Shown piece after piece: positions 1 through 7,679 of a DNA stretch of 37,070 bases. The stretch is from a virus: the IMG/VR virus record IMGVR_UViG_3300017744_000044, positions 1 through 37,070 of that record, one strand, 5' to 3'. The position numbers were made by a program, and so were the translations under genes. Numbering within the stretch: the first letter of the stretch is position 1; each line of letters begins with the position of its first letter. Under the pieces are notes generated by a model, which searched no databases, was not told the DNA's origin, and worked only from the letters and a program-made list of their open reading frames with translations.

Positions 1-224
1 CCTGTGATAGGTAATACTGTACGAACATCTTGCGTATCATATACGGTCAGTACGCCGACCATATTATTTGATAGGATGTCCTCTGTTAATTCGATTGATA
101 GTATAATACCTAGAATATTCATACGATATGGTGTACTCTCGCCACCATGTAATCTGTATGATATTATTTCGGCTTTATCAATCTGATAATCACCTGCTTG
201 ATTTAGTATATTAGGTTCGGACAT
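1..224 (-). CDS. Baseplate hub-like structural protein, N-terminal part
   Basis: This gene is cut by the left window edge; 74 codons are visible. The start at 224 lies 4 nt after the gp53 stop. The visible part is polar at first, then has an alternating beta-type stretch ending in EDILSNNMVGVLTVYD and LPIT. That pattern is typical of the first domain of hub or gp27-like proteins in marine T4-like phages. Position after gp53 supports a baseplate role, because T4 has a hub gene (gp5) next to gp53. The exact T4 counterpart cannot be decided from the N-terminus alone. Confidence 0.6.
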   Translation of the reverse strand, partial: MSEPNILNQAGDYQIDKAEIISYRLHGGESTPYRMNILGIILSIELTEDILSNNMVGVLTVYDTQDVRTVLPIT

Positions 225-228
225 ATCA

Positions 229-765
229 TTATCTTCTTATCAACTTTCTAAACTCTTCTAAAAATGATGATAGATAAGCCGGGTTTAGAATTTTAATCTT
301 TCTTTTCTTATCTTGTTCTCTTATCTCATATTCATAGTTTGATACAGATTGTGCGTCTGTGTCTGTCTCATTACACTCAATCAAGTGTGAATAGTCATCA
401 GGACCATCACCTTTTTGTTTACCAGATGATTGTACTCTCTCATAATGGTGTACACCATATAAATCGTCTTCGTATTTGTCTTTGACATAACTTTCAAATG
501 ATAGATGAGATAGAGGCCATTCAAAATATCTGTTTGTCACTCTATTCATCATCAATATAACATAGAAGTAATCTGCACTACCATATATCTTAAATGCGAC
601 ATCTTCTGGTTTTTCACCGTTTTCTACATCATAACTATCGTATAATGAAAAGTTATCTCTAACTTTATTTCTTATCTTAACTCTACGAAATATATCAGGC
701 ACCAATTTGAAATCTTCGTTGCCGTCCATGTCGTATCTGATTTTAGGAAATTGCGTAAAAAACAT
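229..765 (-). CDS. 53: Baseplate wedge protein gp53
   Basis: The product is 178 aa, close to the usual gp53 length. The N-terminus starts MFFTQFPKIRYD, and residues 50-75 have the family pattern of a short acidic stretch, then PEDVAFKIYGSADYFYVILMMN and a tryptophan (about residue 83). In T4, gp53 joins the wedge late and helps wedges associate around the hub. The gene sits 5 nt after gp48 and directly before the hub-like gene. A weak AGGAC ribosome site lies within the gp48 stop region. The assignment rests on sequence pattern plus location. Confidence 0.85.
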   Translation of the reverse strand: MFFTQFPKIRYDMDGNEDFKLVPDIFRRVKIRNKVRDNFSLYDSYDVENGEKPEDVAFKIYGSADYFYVILMMNRVTNRYFEWPLSHLSFESYVKDKYEDDLYGVHHYERVQSSGKQKGDGPDDYSHLIECNETDTDAQSVSNYEYEIREQDKKRKIKILNPAYLSSFLEEFRKLIRR

Positions 766-770
766 AAGTC

Positions 771-1919
771 TTAATGTCCTTCGTAAATTTTTTGTTTAGT
801 CATCAATTCTAGTTCTTGGAAAGTCAATGACATTTTATATGATACTGGCGCACCATCTTCAAAAGCACTAAATTGTGCCTCTGGTCCAAAGTTTACATCC
901 ATTGCTTTCAAAGCACACTTCGATATCTTATTCATGTATTCATTAGGTCCACCTAAATGTGCGTAATGTATTTCAAATTCAGATGGTACTTTAAATAATC
1001 TACCACCTGTGATACCTAAATCTAAATCTGGATGCATATGGTATTTAAATAGAAATATAATATTCTGTACTGCCTCTAGTTCTTTTTGACTACGAGGATG
1101 AAAATCAAATGCATATGTGAATTCTCTAAATGACGGTCCTTGATAAAACTGTTCTTCATTAGGATTGATTGCGACACCAAATGCCTTACTTACTAATTGT
1201 ACGGGGTCACCAGCGCCGATAGCGTTACCTAATTCACCTAATGCTTTTTTACCAAAGTCTCCTACACTTGTGGCTGCTCCTTTTGCAATCTCCATTGCCA
1301 TTTGTGTCTTATCACTTGCCGTTCTAGCATTACCAATTGTTCTTGCGATTTGACCAGCCATGTTTGTTGCCTCTGCCTCATAGTTTGCGCCGTATGACAC
1401 CTTTGTACCTGCTGGCATGTATAATGCAATTGCACTTGTGACCTGTGTATGCGTAGGTAATTTTGATAATACTGAATTGTCTGTTTTTACTTCTTTAAAA
1501 TTGCCTGTTTGTTTTCTTATATCGTTAATCGAACCTGCTGTGCCATGAGGACCTGCCTGTTTACCACCTTTATCGGTTGCAAAACCCATTTTTTGTGCGA
1601 CTGCGAAATCTTTATTGTTCTTGCCACTAAATTTGTTCTTCAATGAGTAGAATATAATATAGTGACCTAGTTGTTCGTCTGTTAAATCTAAAGGATATTG
1701 TATTTGTGAGAATGATAATGGGTCTCTTTTCATCTTCTCTTGTGGACTATCGTTTACCTCAAATGGTGACTTCTTCAATAGTTCAGCAGCCACTTTTCCT
1801 TCTTGACTTGATACTTGTTGACCAGATAACGCATTAGATATACCACTAACTGCACCTGTAATATCATTGAAGAATGGTGTAGATAGTTTCTTTATATGTG
1901 TAGCAGCTCTTTTTAACAT
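771..1919 (-). CDS. 48: Baseplate tail-tube cap protein gp48
   Basis: The product is 382 aa; T4 gp48 is about 364 aa. The C-terminal third has the tube-like region of gp48: FREFTYAFDFHPRSQKELEAV, a run up to YHMHPDL, then the VPSEFEIHY and MSLTFQELELM strands. The N-terminal half is low complexity and Ala/Gly/Lys rich. In T4, gp48 caps the baseplate and, with gp54, nucleates tail-tube polymerisation. A perfect late promoter box lies 28 nt upstream (1947-1954), and AAAGG precedes the start. The gene is divergent from gp4. Confidence 0.8.
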   Translation of the reverse strand: MLKRAATHIKKLSTPFFNDITGAVSGISNALSGQQVSSQEGKVAAELLKKSPFEVNDSPQEKMKRDPLSFSQIQYPLDLTDEQLGHYIIFYSLKNKFSGKNNKDFAVAQKMGFATDKGGKQAGPHGTAGSINDIRKQTGNFKEVKTDNSVLSKLPTHTQVTSAIALYMPAGTKVSYGANYEAEATNMAGQIARTIGNARTASDKTQMAMEIAKGAATSVGDFGKKALGELGNAIGAGDPVQLVSKAFGVAINPNEEQFYQGPSFREFTYAFDFHPRSQKELEAVQNIIFLFKYHMHPDLDLGITGGRLFKVPSEFEIHYAHLGGPNEYMNKISKCALKAMDVNFGPEAQFSAFEDGAPVSYKMSLTFQELELMTKQKIYEGH

Positions 1920-1920
1920 T

Positions 1921-1928
1921 AATAAATA
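1921..1928 (+). promoter_or_regulatory. Possible late promoter for gp4
   Basis: The plus strand reads AATAAATA, matching the T4 late box TATAAATA at 7 of 8 positions. It lies 43 nt before the gp4 start, in the 52-nt gap shared with gp48. A start site near 1935 would leave a leader of about 37 nt containing the gp4 ribosome site. The box is imperfect, so the call is tentative. Confidence 0.4.
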
Positions 1929-1946
1929 CCTTTGTAATTATGATAA

Positions 1947-1954
1947 TATTTATA
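1947..1954 (-). promoter_or_regulatory. T4-type late promoter for gp48-gp53
   Basis: The minus strand carries an exact TATAAATA box in the short gap between divergent gp4 and gp48. A start about 6 nt downstream gives a gp48 leader of about 20 nt. Late boxes of this type are read by a gp55-type sigma factor with gp33 coactivator, and gp33 is encoded in this window at 12928-13146. Chance copies of an 8-mer are expected in AT-rich DNA, but few would fall in such a small intergenic gap. Confidence 0.7.
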
Positions 1955-1971
1955 TAGATTATAGGAACATT

Positions 1972-2409
1972 ATGGCGAAAAGTTATAAAGGGTTATATAA
2001 ACCAACCAACCCAAAGAAATATGTTGGTAATGCAAATCAAATAGTGTACAGGTCGTTATTAGAGAGACGGTTTATGCGTTATTGTGACCTGAATGATGAT
2101 ATATTAAATTGGGCAAGTGAAGAATTACCTATATCATATTTCTCACCTATCGACAAAAGATGGCATAGATACTTTCCAGACTTCATCATCAAGACATCAA
2201 ACAATAAGAGGTTTGTCATAGAGATTAAACCTTATCGACAATGTTTGAAACCAAAAGCACCTAAAAGAAAAACTAAATCACATATTCGTGAACAGTTTGA
2301 GTATATCAAGAACCAAGCAAAATGGTCAGCCGCAAGAAAGTATTGTGAAGACCAAGCTTCAGATGTTGAGTTTAAGATTATTACAGAAAAAGAATTAGGT
2401 CAGTATTAA
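1972..2409 (+). CDS. 4: Head completion protein gp4
   Basis: This 145-aa protein matches gp4 in length and layout: N-terminal YKGLYKPTNPKKYVGN, then VYRSLLERRFMRYCDLN, the strand HRYFPDFIIK, VIEIKPYRQC and the C-terminal IITEKELG. The D/EIK pattern with an upstream ERRF resembles a nuclease-like fold. T4 gp4 is needed to complete DNA-filled heads for tail joining. The start at 1972 was chosen over an upstream in-frame start because ATAGGAAC precedes it and homology begins there. It is the only plus-strand gene in the window, and its stop interlocks with that of the tape-measure gene. Confidence 0.85.
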   Translation: MAKSYKGLYKPTNPKKYVGNANQIVYRSLLERRFMRYCDLNDDILNWASEELPISYFSPIDKRWHRYFPDFIIKTSNNKRFVIEIKPYRQCLKPKAPKRKTKSHIREQFEYIKNQAKWSAARKYCEDQASDVEFKIITEKELGQY

Positions 2410-4247
2410 CCGAAGAAAGAATAGGCCGCTCTATCGTGGTAACTATCAATATCAGTTCTCAAATCAGTAGTTGTTAAACTAGCCGCTGAATTACTTGTTG
2501 AATTATTACCTGAATTGTTTGTAGAGTTGTCAATAATAACAACACCATCTCCTTGACCTTTTTTACCAAATCTATTTACAGTTTCAGTTTTATAGGTTGT
2601 CTCTGTTGTATCACCTTGTACTGTTTCTATTGTACTCTTTGAAATGTTATCGCCCTCATTGGTAACTGAACCTGTATCTGTACCGGCTGCCATCACTTCA
2701 TTATATACTCTACTAAACGCCTCGCCTGGACTTTCACCACCTGGTAACATTGCACCAGCAGCCGCAAGACCACCTTTTGCCAATGCTTTCATCATTGTAC
2801 CTAATTTGAAAATATTATTTTTGAGACCTGCAAAATCAAAAGTAAATAGACCTTTAAACCAGTTCCATGCCGACATTACAGGACCGTCTTCGCCTAAAAA
2901 GAATTCTTTTAGTGAGAATGGTTTATCGGGGTCACCAAAATTAAATATGTCTTTCAAGAAGTTAATTGCTAAGTCAAGTGGTAATGATACTACACTAAAG
3001 AAGAAATCAGCTGCACTACCAACTACGCCTGTTAGACCTGACCATATTCTTTCTGTGTCTAGTGTGAATATACCCATTACAAAGTCAACAAGACCACCAA
3101 TAATGCCACTAAAACTTTCTGTGATACTGACACCAAAATCTGCAATGTATGTACCTAAATTTTCTAATCCAAGATATGATAATGCCATGCCAATTAAATC
3201 TGTTATCAATCGTACAAAACTACCAATGAAACCATCTACAATTGCAACAACGGATTCTCTGATACCATCTACAATAGAACCACTTTCACCATAACCATCC
3301 ATAAATCCTTTAACACCATCAAATACTCCTAATATTAATGTCAATGGTAAGAATAATTTACCAACAGTTCTACCAATTGCTTTGATTGGCGCAATGATTT
3401 TACTTAATGCACCACCAGCTTTACCTGCACCTGCCGGTCCTGAAGCACCGCCACCAAATAGTCCCATTATTGCGTTCTTAAACGGAGCAAATACGGCACC
3501 AACTGATTTGGCTGCCTCATCTATTGATGAAGTAATCTTCATAATACCTGGACTACTAAAGAAACTCTTAACTGGTTTTATTAAATTATCATCTAATAGA
3601 AGTTTTATACCAGCAAATGGAGCTTTTGGCAAGTGTTTTGCCTTGAAGTCATCAAATTTTGATAGAATAGGTCCTGATATAGAAGTCTTGAAACCATTTG
3701 TCAAGTTTGTACCAAATGCTTTTGTAGCAATTTTAAAATCATCTACAAGTTTGGCACCAAAACCTAATGTAGTAATAGTACCAATGCCTTTAGCAAAAGT
3801 AGCCATTCCTTTGATAGATTTTAATTGTTGTGGTAATCTTAATATATCTTCTATATTCATTGCCTTTGCAAAAGCGGCTAAGGCAAATATACCTGCAAGA
3901 GCAGGCATTTTGAAATCACCAGTCATCTCTGATTTACTAGGCATAGAGACAGTAGATTGACTAGCTACATCTCTTTTTTCTTTTCTTAATTCAGCAGCTT
4001 GACTTCGTTCTCTTGCTAATTGGTCTTTGTCAAACTGAAACATCTGTCGTAAGGTGTCCATGAAACCTTGCGTGTTTCTTTCGTTCTCTTTACCAATCGA
4101 CCTTAAATCTTCTAATATAGGAATAGAACCATTATCATTGGCTGCTACAGCACCTGCACCACCAGTTATCGCACTACCAACAGCCATTTGTGCTGATTGA
4201 ATACTTGCGACTAAACTACCTCTTGTTTTACCTGTGTTCTCTGCCAT
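2406..4247 (-). CDS. Tail tape-measure protein (gp29-like)
   Basis: The product is 613 aa, near the length of T4 gp29 (590 aa). Residues about 40-100 are a charged helical region. Hydrophobic segments follow near 115-130, and a long Gly/Ala-rich hydrophobic part spans about 285-430. The C-terminus has Thr/Asn/Ser-rich low complexity (NSTNNSGNNSTSNS). This layout is typical of tape-measure proteins, which set tail length and may enter the host envelope. The gene lies downstream of the chaperone pair as expected. The start overlaps the iscU stop as TAATG. Specific identity with gp29 is inferred from size and position. Confidence 0.6.
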   Translation of the reverse strand: MAENTGKTRGSLVASIQSAQMAVGSAITGGAGAVAANDNGSIPILEDLRSIGKENERNTQGFMDTLRQMFQFDKDQLARERSQAAELRKEKRDVASQSTVSMPSKSEMTGDFKMPALAGIFALAAFAKAMNIEDILRLPQQLKSIKGMATFAKGIGTITTLGFGAKLVDDFKIATKAFGTNLTNGFKTSISGPILSKFDDFKAKHLPKAPFAGIKLLLDDNLIKPVKSFFSSPGIMKITSSIDEAAKSVGAVFAPFKNAIMGLFGGGASGPAGAGKAGGALSKIIAPIKAIGRTVGKLFLPLTLILGVFDGVKGFMDGYGESGSIVDGIRESVVAIVDGFIGSFVRLITDLIGMALSYLGLENLGTYIADFGVSITESFSGIIGGLVDFVMGIFTLDTERIWSGLTGVVGSAADFFFSVVSLPLDLAINFLKDIFNFGDPDKPFSLKEFFLGEDGPVMSAWNWFKGLFTFDFAGLKNNIFKLGTMMKALAKGGLAAAGAMLPGGESPGEAFSRVYNEVMAAGTDTGSVTNEGDNISKSTIETVQGDTTETTYKTETVNRFGKKGQGDGVVIIDNSTNNSGNNSTSNSAASLTTTDLRTDIDSYHDRAAYSFFG

Positions 4248-4624
4248 TACGCTACCTTACTCTTATAATTTGCGATTGCTGATTTAATTGCGTCTTCAGC
4301 TAATACACTACAATGTATTTTTACTGGCGGAAGTGCCAGTTCTTCTACAATGTCTAAATTCTTTATTTCTTGTGCCTGTGTTAAAGACTTACCTTTTACC
4401 ATTTCTGTAACCAAACTGCTACTTGCAATAGCACTACCACAACCGTATGTCTTAAACTTAGCGTCTGTTATAATATCATCTTTGACTTCAATTTGTAATT
4501 TCATTACATCACCACATGCTGGCGCACCGACCATACCTGTGCCGACATCTACTCTTTTACCATCCATACTACCCACATTTCGTGGATTTTCATAATGGTC
4601 TAATACTTTATCTGAATATGCCAT
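4247..4624 (-). CDS. iscU: Iron-sulfur cluster scaffold protein IscU
   Basis: This 125-aa protein is full-length (E. coli IscU is 128 aa) and closely follows bacterial IscU. It has the N-terminal YSDKVLDHYENPRNVG, ligand Cys37 in GAPACGD with Asp39, Cys62 in YGCGSAIASSS, and Cys105 in KIHCS after the HscA-binding LPPVK motif (98-102). IscU receives sulfur from IscS, builds 2Fe-2S clusters and passes them on. No iscS, hscA or ferredoxin gene is visible here, so host partners would be needed. The gene is joined by TAATG overlaps to the membrane protein before it and the tape measure after it, so it is probably expressed late. Confidence 0.96.
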   Translation of the reverse strand: MAYSDKVLDHYENPRNVGSMDGKRVDVGTGMVGAPACGDVMKLQIEVKDDIITDAKFKTYGCGSAIASSSLVTEMVKGKSLTQAQEIKNLDIVEELALPPVKIHCSVLAEDAIKSAIANYKSKVA

Positions 4625-4845
4625 TACTTAATATACTTCTTCATTGCTAGGTAAATACCATAACACACAAATAGATATACAGTTGCTACGCCTACATCTA
4701 CCAAATGTTCTCTCATATGATAGATAAACTCTATGCCTGCCTGTACATCTCCCATATTACCACTTGATGTAGTTTGTTCGATTGAAACATTACCTGCACC
4801 ATCACCGATATTTATTTCTTTTCCGCCTGCTGGATTATCTGACAT
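4624..4845 (-). CDS. Small single-span membrane protein
   Basis: This is a 73-aa protein of unknown function. The first 45 residues are polar (a Gly/Asn-rich start, then SIEQTTSSGNMGD). One membrane segment follows at about 51-68 (VGVATVYLFVCYGIYLAM) with a short basic tail KKYIK. It is sandwiched by TAATG overlaps between the two-span protein and iscU. Its place beside a holin-like gene suggests a lysis accessory or tail-associated membrane role, but nothing in the sequence decides this. Confidence 0.65.
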   Translation of the reverse strand: MSDNPAGGKEINIGDGAGNVSIEQTTSSGNMGDVQAGIEFIYHMREHLVDVGVATVYLFVCYGIYLAMKKYIK

Positions 4846-5168
4846 TATTTCTTACCTTTACTTGAACCTGTATATAAACCAAACCAGGCAGCGCCAGCAC
4901 CAACAACGATACTGATTAACCCACTCTGTTCCATAGTAGGAGCAGATAAGTTCATATACCATATTACACATTTATACAATAATATAATATAAACTGTTAA
5001 GAATAGTCTTGGAAAGATACGCCAAGCGTCAACGGCTCTTGCCATATGTATTATTCTTGCATATGGATTAACACCAAGGTCTTTGATTGAAGTATCTACT
5101 TCTAAATCAACCTTGATTTTCTGTTTAGGTTCTGCAACCTTAACTTCTTGTTTTACTTCTTCAGCCAT
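4845..5168 (-). CDS. Holin-like two-span membrane protein
   Basis: This is a 107-aa protein. The first 45 residues are charged and Lys/Glu/Val rich. Membrane segments follow at about 52-71 (IFPRLFLTVYIILLYKCVIWY) and 84-101 (LISIVVGAGAAWFGLYTG), with a basic KGKK end. The FPRxFL and GAGAAWFGLY patterns recur in small late proteins of marine T4-like phages, some thought to be holins. Size and topology fit a class II holin, but the gene sits inside the tail operon. A tail-associated membrane role remains possible. The start overlaps the upstream stop as TAATG. Confidence 0.6.
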   Translation of the reverse strand: MAEEVKQEVKVAEPKQKIKVDLEVDTSIKDLGVNPYARIIHMARAVDAWRIFPRLFLTVYIILLYKCVIWYMNLSAPTMEQSGLISIVVGAGAAWFGLYTGSSKGKK

Positions 5169-5308
5169 TATTTTCTACCTCGTAGTTGGCGTTCTTTCGC
5201 CTTTTCGTTTTCTTCTTTTATGTGAGCCACCAAAAGGTTCACATAAATTTCCCTCTCCCATGGCACCATATTTTCTAATTCACTCAAACTATATTTATGA
5301 TGTTGCAT
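5168..5308 (-). CDS. Tail-assembly chaperone C-terminal domain (frameshift partner of gp26)
   Basis: As a separate ORF this encodes 46 aa, with SLSELENMVPWEREIYVNLL followed by a charged helix. The PWEREIY pattern is typical of the downstream half of tail-assembly chaperone pairs. The ATG at 5308 has no ribosome site within 12 nt. The same frame is open upstream, without a stop, through the last 11 codons of gp26 to a T TTT TTC slippery heptamer. It is therefore more likely made mainly as a gp26 fusion of about 300 aa. In the T4 gene order, gp51 would stand here. Confidence 0.7.
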   Translation of the reverse strand: MQHHKYSLSELENMVPWEREIYVNLLVAHIKEENEKAKERQLRGRK

Positions 5309-5337
5309 TAAAGCAAAGTTAACCTGGAAATGATTTT

Positions 5338-6069
5338 CTAGGCTGTCGTGAGAGAGGGCGACCCGAAAAAATCTTGTAGCCCGCTCAAAACTACTTTACT
5401 TTTCACTTTAGTTTTAGGATTAGTTACCTCAATCTCATGTTTGAGTTTTGGCATAGTTGTAAAGAATGTTTGTATTTTGTTAAAGTTTTCACTTGTTAAA
5501 GTCTCAACAAAAGCATTCAATTCTTTCTGACTATAATCCGTAGCTTGGTGTATTTCTTCACCATCATAAATTTGATAGATTGATTTGCTAATAATATCAA
5601 ACAATTGATTAGTCTTCATATTGTCAGCATCCATACTTGGGTCAAAGTCTTCCATTGTAGGATATTTCATTAACATCTTAATCTTATCATTAACTTGAAT
5701 TTCGTTAGTATGAGTTTCATCAACTTGAACCTCAACCTCTGTTAAATCCACTTCTACATTTGCAAAAGTTTCATTGTCGTCTGGACATTTCACTTTCAGT
5801 TTTGATACCTCTCCAACTGATTTAGCTCTTATCTGTAAAAAGATGTATTCTAAATCAAAGGTAGGCATTTTACTCACATTGATAGTACCAAATGTACATG
5901 CACTAACAATCTCTTTCAACGCATTTTGAATTTGACCATTCTCACCAGATTCCATTGCCATCAAAAGTATCTTTTCTTCTTTTACAAGAAAAGGTCTAAA
6001 TTTGACCTTGGTATCTTGACTTGGTAAAGTCAATTCATATGTCGCTGTTTCTAATATAGGCAAAGCCAT
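5338..6069 (-). CDS. 26: Baseplate hub / tail chaperone protein gp26
   Basis: This 243-aa protein has the family N-terminus: TYELTLPSQDTKVKFRPFLV followed by KEEKILLMAME. A central acidic region has CPDDNE, and the C-terminal helical part ends LQDFFGSPSLTTA. It matches the T4-type gp26 base-plate family. In T4, gp26 is needed for central hub assembly. Its place just before the tape measure and the frameshift setup at its 3' end suggest a G/GT-type chaperone for the tape measure, which is inference. The start has a good upstream AAGGAGAT. Confidence 0.8.
   Translation of the reverse strand: MALPILETATYELTLPSQDTKVKFRPFLVKEEKILLMAMESGENGQIQNALKEIVSACTFGTINVSKMPTFDLEYIFLQIRAKSVGEVSKLKVKCPDDNETFANVEVDLTEVEVQVDETHTNEIQVNDKIKMLMKYPTMEDFDPSMDADNMKTNQLFDIISKSIYQIYDGEEIHQATDYSQKELNAFVETLTSENFNKIQTFFTTMPKLKHEIEVTNPKTKVKSKVVLSGLQDFFGSPSLTTA
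5365..5371 (-). promoter_or_regulatory. Probable -1 ribosomal frameshift site in gp26
   Basis: In the gp26 frame the sequence reads ..GA T TTT TTC GGG, a perfect X XXY YYZ slippery heptamer at Phe234-Phe235. Slipping back one base opens 19 codons (RVALSHDSLENHFQVNFAL) that lead directly into the PWEREIY domain. A small GC stem (GTCG at 5362-5359 with CGAC at 5348-5345) lies just downstream. The zero frame stops 8 codons later. Lambda G/GT and P2 E/E' use this arrangement in tail chaperone genes. Confidence 0.75.
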
Positions 6070-6087
6070 AATATTATCTCCTTGTTA

Positions 6088-7035
6088 TTAAATAAATGGT
6101 GGAAATACTCTTCCACCTGTAATTCGACCTATTGGGGCATTTCTCTTAACTTGACCCAATACATCACGACCAACCCTCTGCAATTCAGGTGGTAACTTAT
6201 TAAGTATTCCACCAAAGAGACCAAAGTTCTTCGCCGTCTTAATTGTAGGTACATCACCCATTGATTTACCTATTGTTGCGCCGTCTATTTGGTCTGTTGT
6301 TAAATTGTGCCAATTTCTAAAATTAAAAGTAATTGGTATATTGTGAGGACTGTCCGTTGTTCCATATCCGTACTCAACACCACCAACAACTTGTGGGTAG
6401 CATTCCATTAATCGTACACCATATGTAATTCTATCTCTATCATCAGCAGTATCAAATGAACCTAACTGATATATGTCCATGTGACCAATATAGTCATCAT
6501 AGAAATTCATGTTGTGGCTATCTTTGTTAAAGATTAACTTTTGCCACTCTTCAAAGAAAACTCTTTGTCTTAAAAATTTGTCTGCATAAAATGTCATCTC
6601 GACATTACCTGGAAAACTATAACCATATGGCATTTGTCTACCTGGTCCATATGTAATATGGTCTGTTGTGTTAATGTCTCTACTAGGCATAGTTACCTTA
6701 TTACACATCATAGAAACATTTTGTTGTAATTCTGTTGAGTTATAATCTTTATATGTTTGGTGTGGTGGAGGACCGTATGATGTCTGTTTTCTTCCTACAT
6801 CACCTAATTTATATTTTTGAGGCATGAAAAATCTTACAACATATCTAGTTGGTCTTGAAAGACCCTCACCTTGATTTAAGGCTGCTGTAAATCTACCAAT
6901 TGTGGATTCTGGATTGCCACCTGGCTTTCTCTGTAATCTTGGGTCGCCCTCAACATTATCTAGTGACCTATCTCTAGGAAATCCTAGTCGAATATCAAAG
7001 TTACCAATTCTACGACCACCTCTTAATATTGCCAT
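6088..7035 (-). CDS. 54: Baseplate tail-tube initiator, gp54/gp19-like
   Basis: The product is 315 aa; T4 gp54 is 320 aa. After a basic N-terminus, residues about 60-240 show the tube-protein fold pattern of gp19/gp54: YVVRFFMP, CNKVTMPSRDINTTDHITYG, PGNVEMTFYAD, then a NFYDDYIGHMDIYQL strand and NIPITFNFRNW. Such proteins form the platform on which the tail tube polymerises. gp48 is found elsewhere in this module, which makes gp54 the likely identity. A different tube-fold baseplate protein is possible. The gene follows the 7035-7589 gene as a TAATG overlap. Confidence 0.65.
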   Translation of the reverse strand: MAILRGGRRIGNFDIRLGFPRDRSLDNVEGDPRLQRKPGGNPESTIGRFTAALNQGEGLSRPTRYVVRFFMPQKYKLGDVGRKQTSYGPPPHQTYKDYNSTELQQNVSMMCNKVTMPSRDINTTDHITYGPGRQMPYGYSFPGNVEMTFYADKFLRQRVFFEEWQKLIFNKDSHNMNFYDDYIGHMDIYQLGSFDTADDRDRITYGVRLMECYPQVVGGVEYGYGTTDSPHNIPITFNFRNWHNLTTDQIDGATIGKSMGDVPTIKTAKNFGLFGGILNKLPPELQRVGRDVLGQVKRNAPIGRITGGRVFPPFI

Positions 7036-7589
7036 TAGTATTTACTCCTACTATTTGCGAACACTTTACCTAAACTTGCACCTTTAAATTGTGCAACTGG
7101 TAAATTAATTGCAATTGCCATCTCGTCTGTGTTCACTCTTAAAAAATTACTTCTTACTTGTTTGTACAAATATTTTTTGATTGCAGCTTTTGTAAAACCT
7201 ACACCTTTGATATCATCATATGACACCTGTAATCTTGTAGATTTATCAAACTTACCATTACTTGCGTATCTCTGCAATTCAGATAGAAATTTATATCTTG
7301 CACCGTATGGTAGATAGTGAAAATTCAAACCTATGAAACCACCTGGAAAGGTGTCAATAGGTAATACTAAAGGAAATATATCATAGAAAGGCATTTTGCC
7401 TTTTGTTTTAGGGTCATAAAAAAACAAGTTCATTCGACCACCACTTGGTCTACCAATCAATTTACCACTACGCATTAACGCATTAGCACTTGATTTATCT
7501 GTTATCAAAGAGGCTGCGTTTCTATACCAAGACTGTGATTTGAATTCACCATCTTGAATATCTACTAGTGGTTTAAAAATATTTACCAT
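7035..7589 (-). CDS. Conserved structural-module protein of marine T4-like phages
   Basis: This 184-aa protein begins with MVNIFKPL. Its centre reads MNLFFYDPKTKGKMPFYD, then FPLVLPIDTFPGGFIGLNFHYLP, a pattern I recognise from many marine myoviruses but cannot name firmly. It is the first gene of the late operon that runs to the tape measure. An upstream in-frame start at 7625 was rejected because it lies inside the terminator hairpin. The chosen ATG lies only 5 nt after a late promoter box, so the mRNA may be leaderless. A head-tail or DNA-end role is possible but unproven. Confidence 0.75.
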   Translation of the reverse strand: MVNIFKPLVDIQDGEFKSQSWYRNAASLITDKSSANALMRSGKLIGRPSGGRMNLFFYDPKTKGKMPFYDIFPLVLPIDTFPGGFIGLNFHYLPYGARYKFLSELQRYASNGKFDKSTRLQVSYDDIKGVGFTKAAIKKYLYKQVRSNFLRVNTDEMAIAINLPVAQFKGASLGKVFANSRSKY

Positions 7590-7594
7590 ACTAC

Positions 7595-7602
7595 TATTTA
7601 TA
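7595..7602 (-). promoter_or_regulatory. T4-type late promoter of the tail operon
   Basis: An exact TATAAATA box on the minus strand sits between the gp32 terminator and the first tail-operon gene. Only 5 nt separate the box from the ATG at 7589. With the usual spacing, transcription would begin at or next to that ATG. It would serve the run of overlapping genes from 7589 to 2406, including iscU. Confidence 0.7.
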
Positions 7603-7610
7603 CAAAAAAA

Positions 7611-7642
7611 AGAGGTCGCTACCAATTAAGGTAGCGACCTCT
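7611..7642 (-). terminator. Rho-independent terminator after gp32
   Basis: A perfect 13-bp inverted repeat (AGAGGTCGCTACC with its complement, loop AATTAA) is followed on the minus strand by seven T residues (7610-7604). It lies 38 nt after the gp32 stop and directly before the late promoter. It separates replication from late tail transcription. A shorter T5 run on the plus side could also make it act weakly in reverse. Confidence 0.93.
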
Positions 7643-7679
7643 AGCGTGCTTTTTACGAAGCCTTATAGAGAGAGATAGG

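Noticed and set aside
2644-3960. Plus-strand ORFs of 216 and 192 aa opposite the tape-measure gene
   Set aside because: They are mirror frames of a well-supported gene and show no family pattern or ribosome site.
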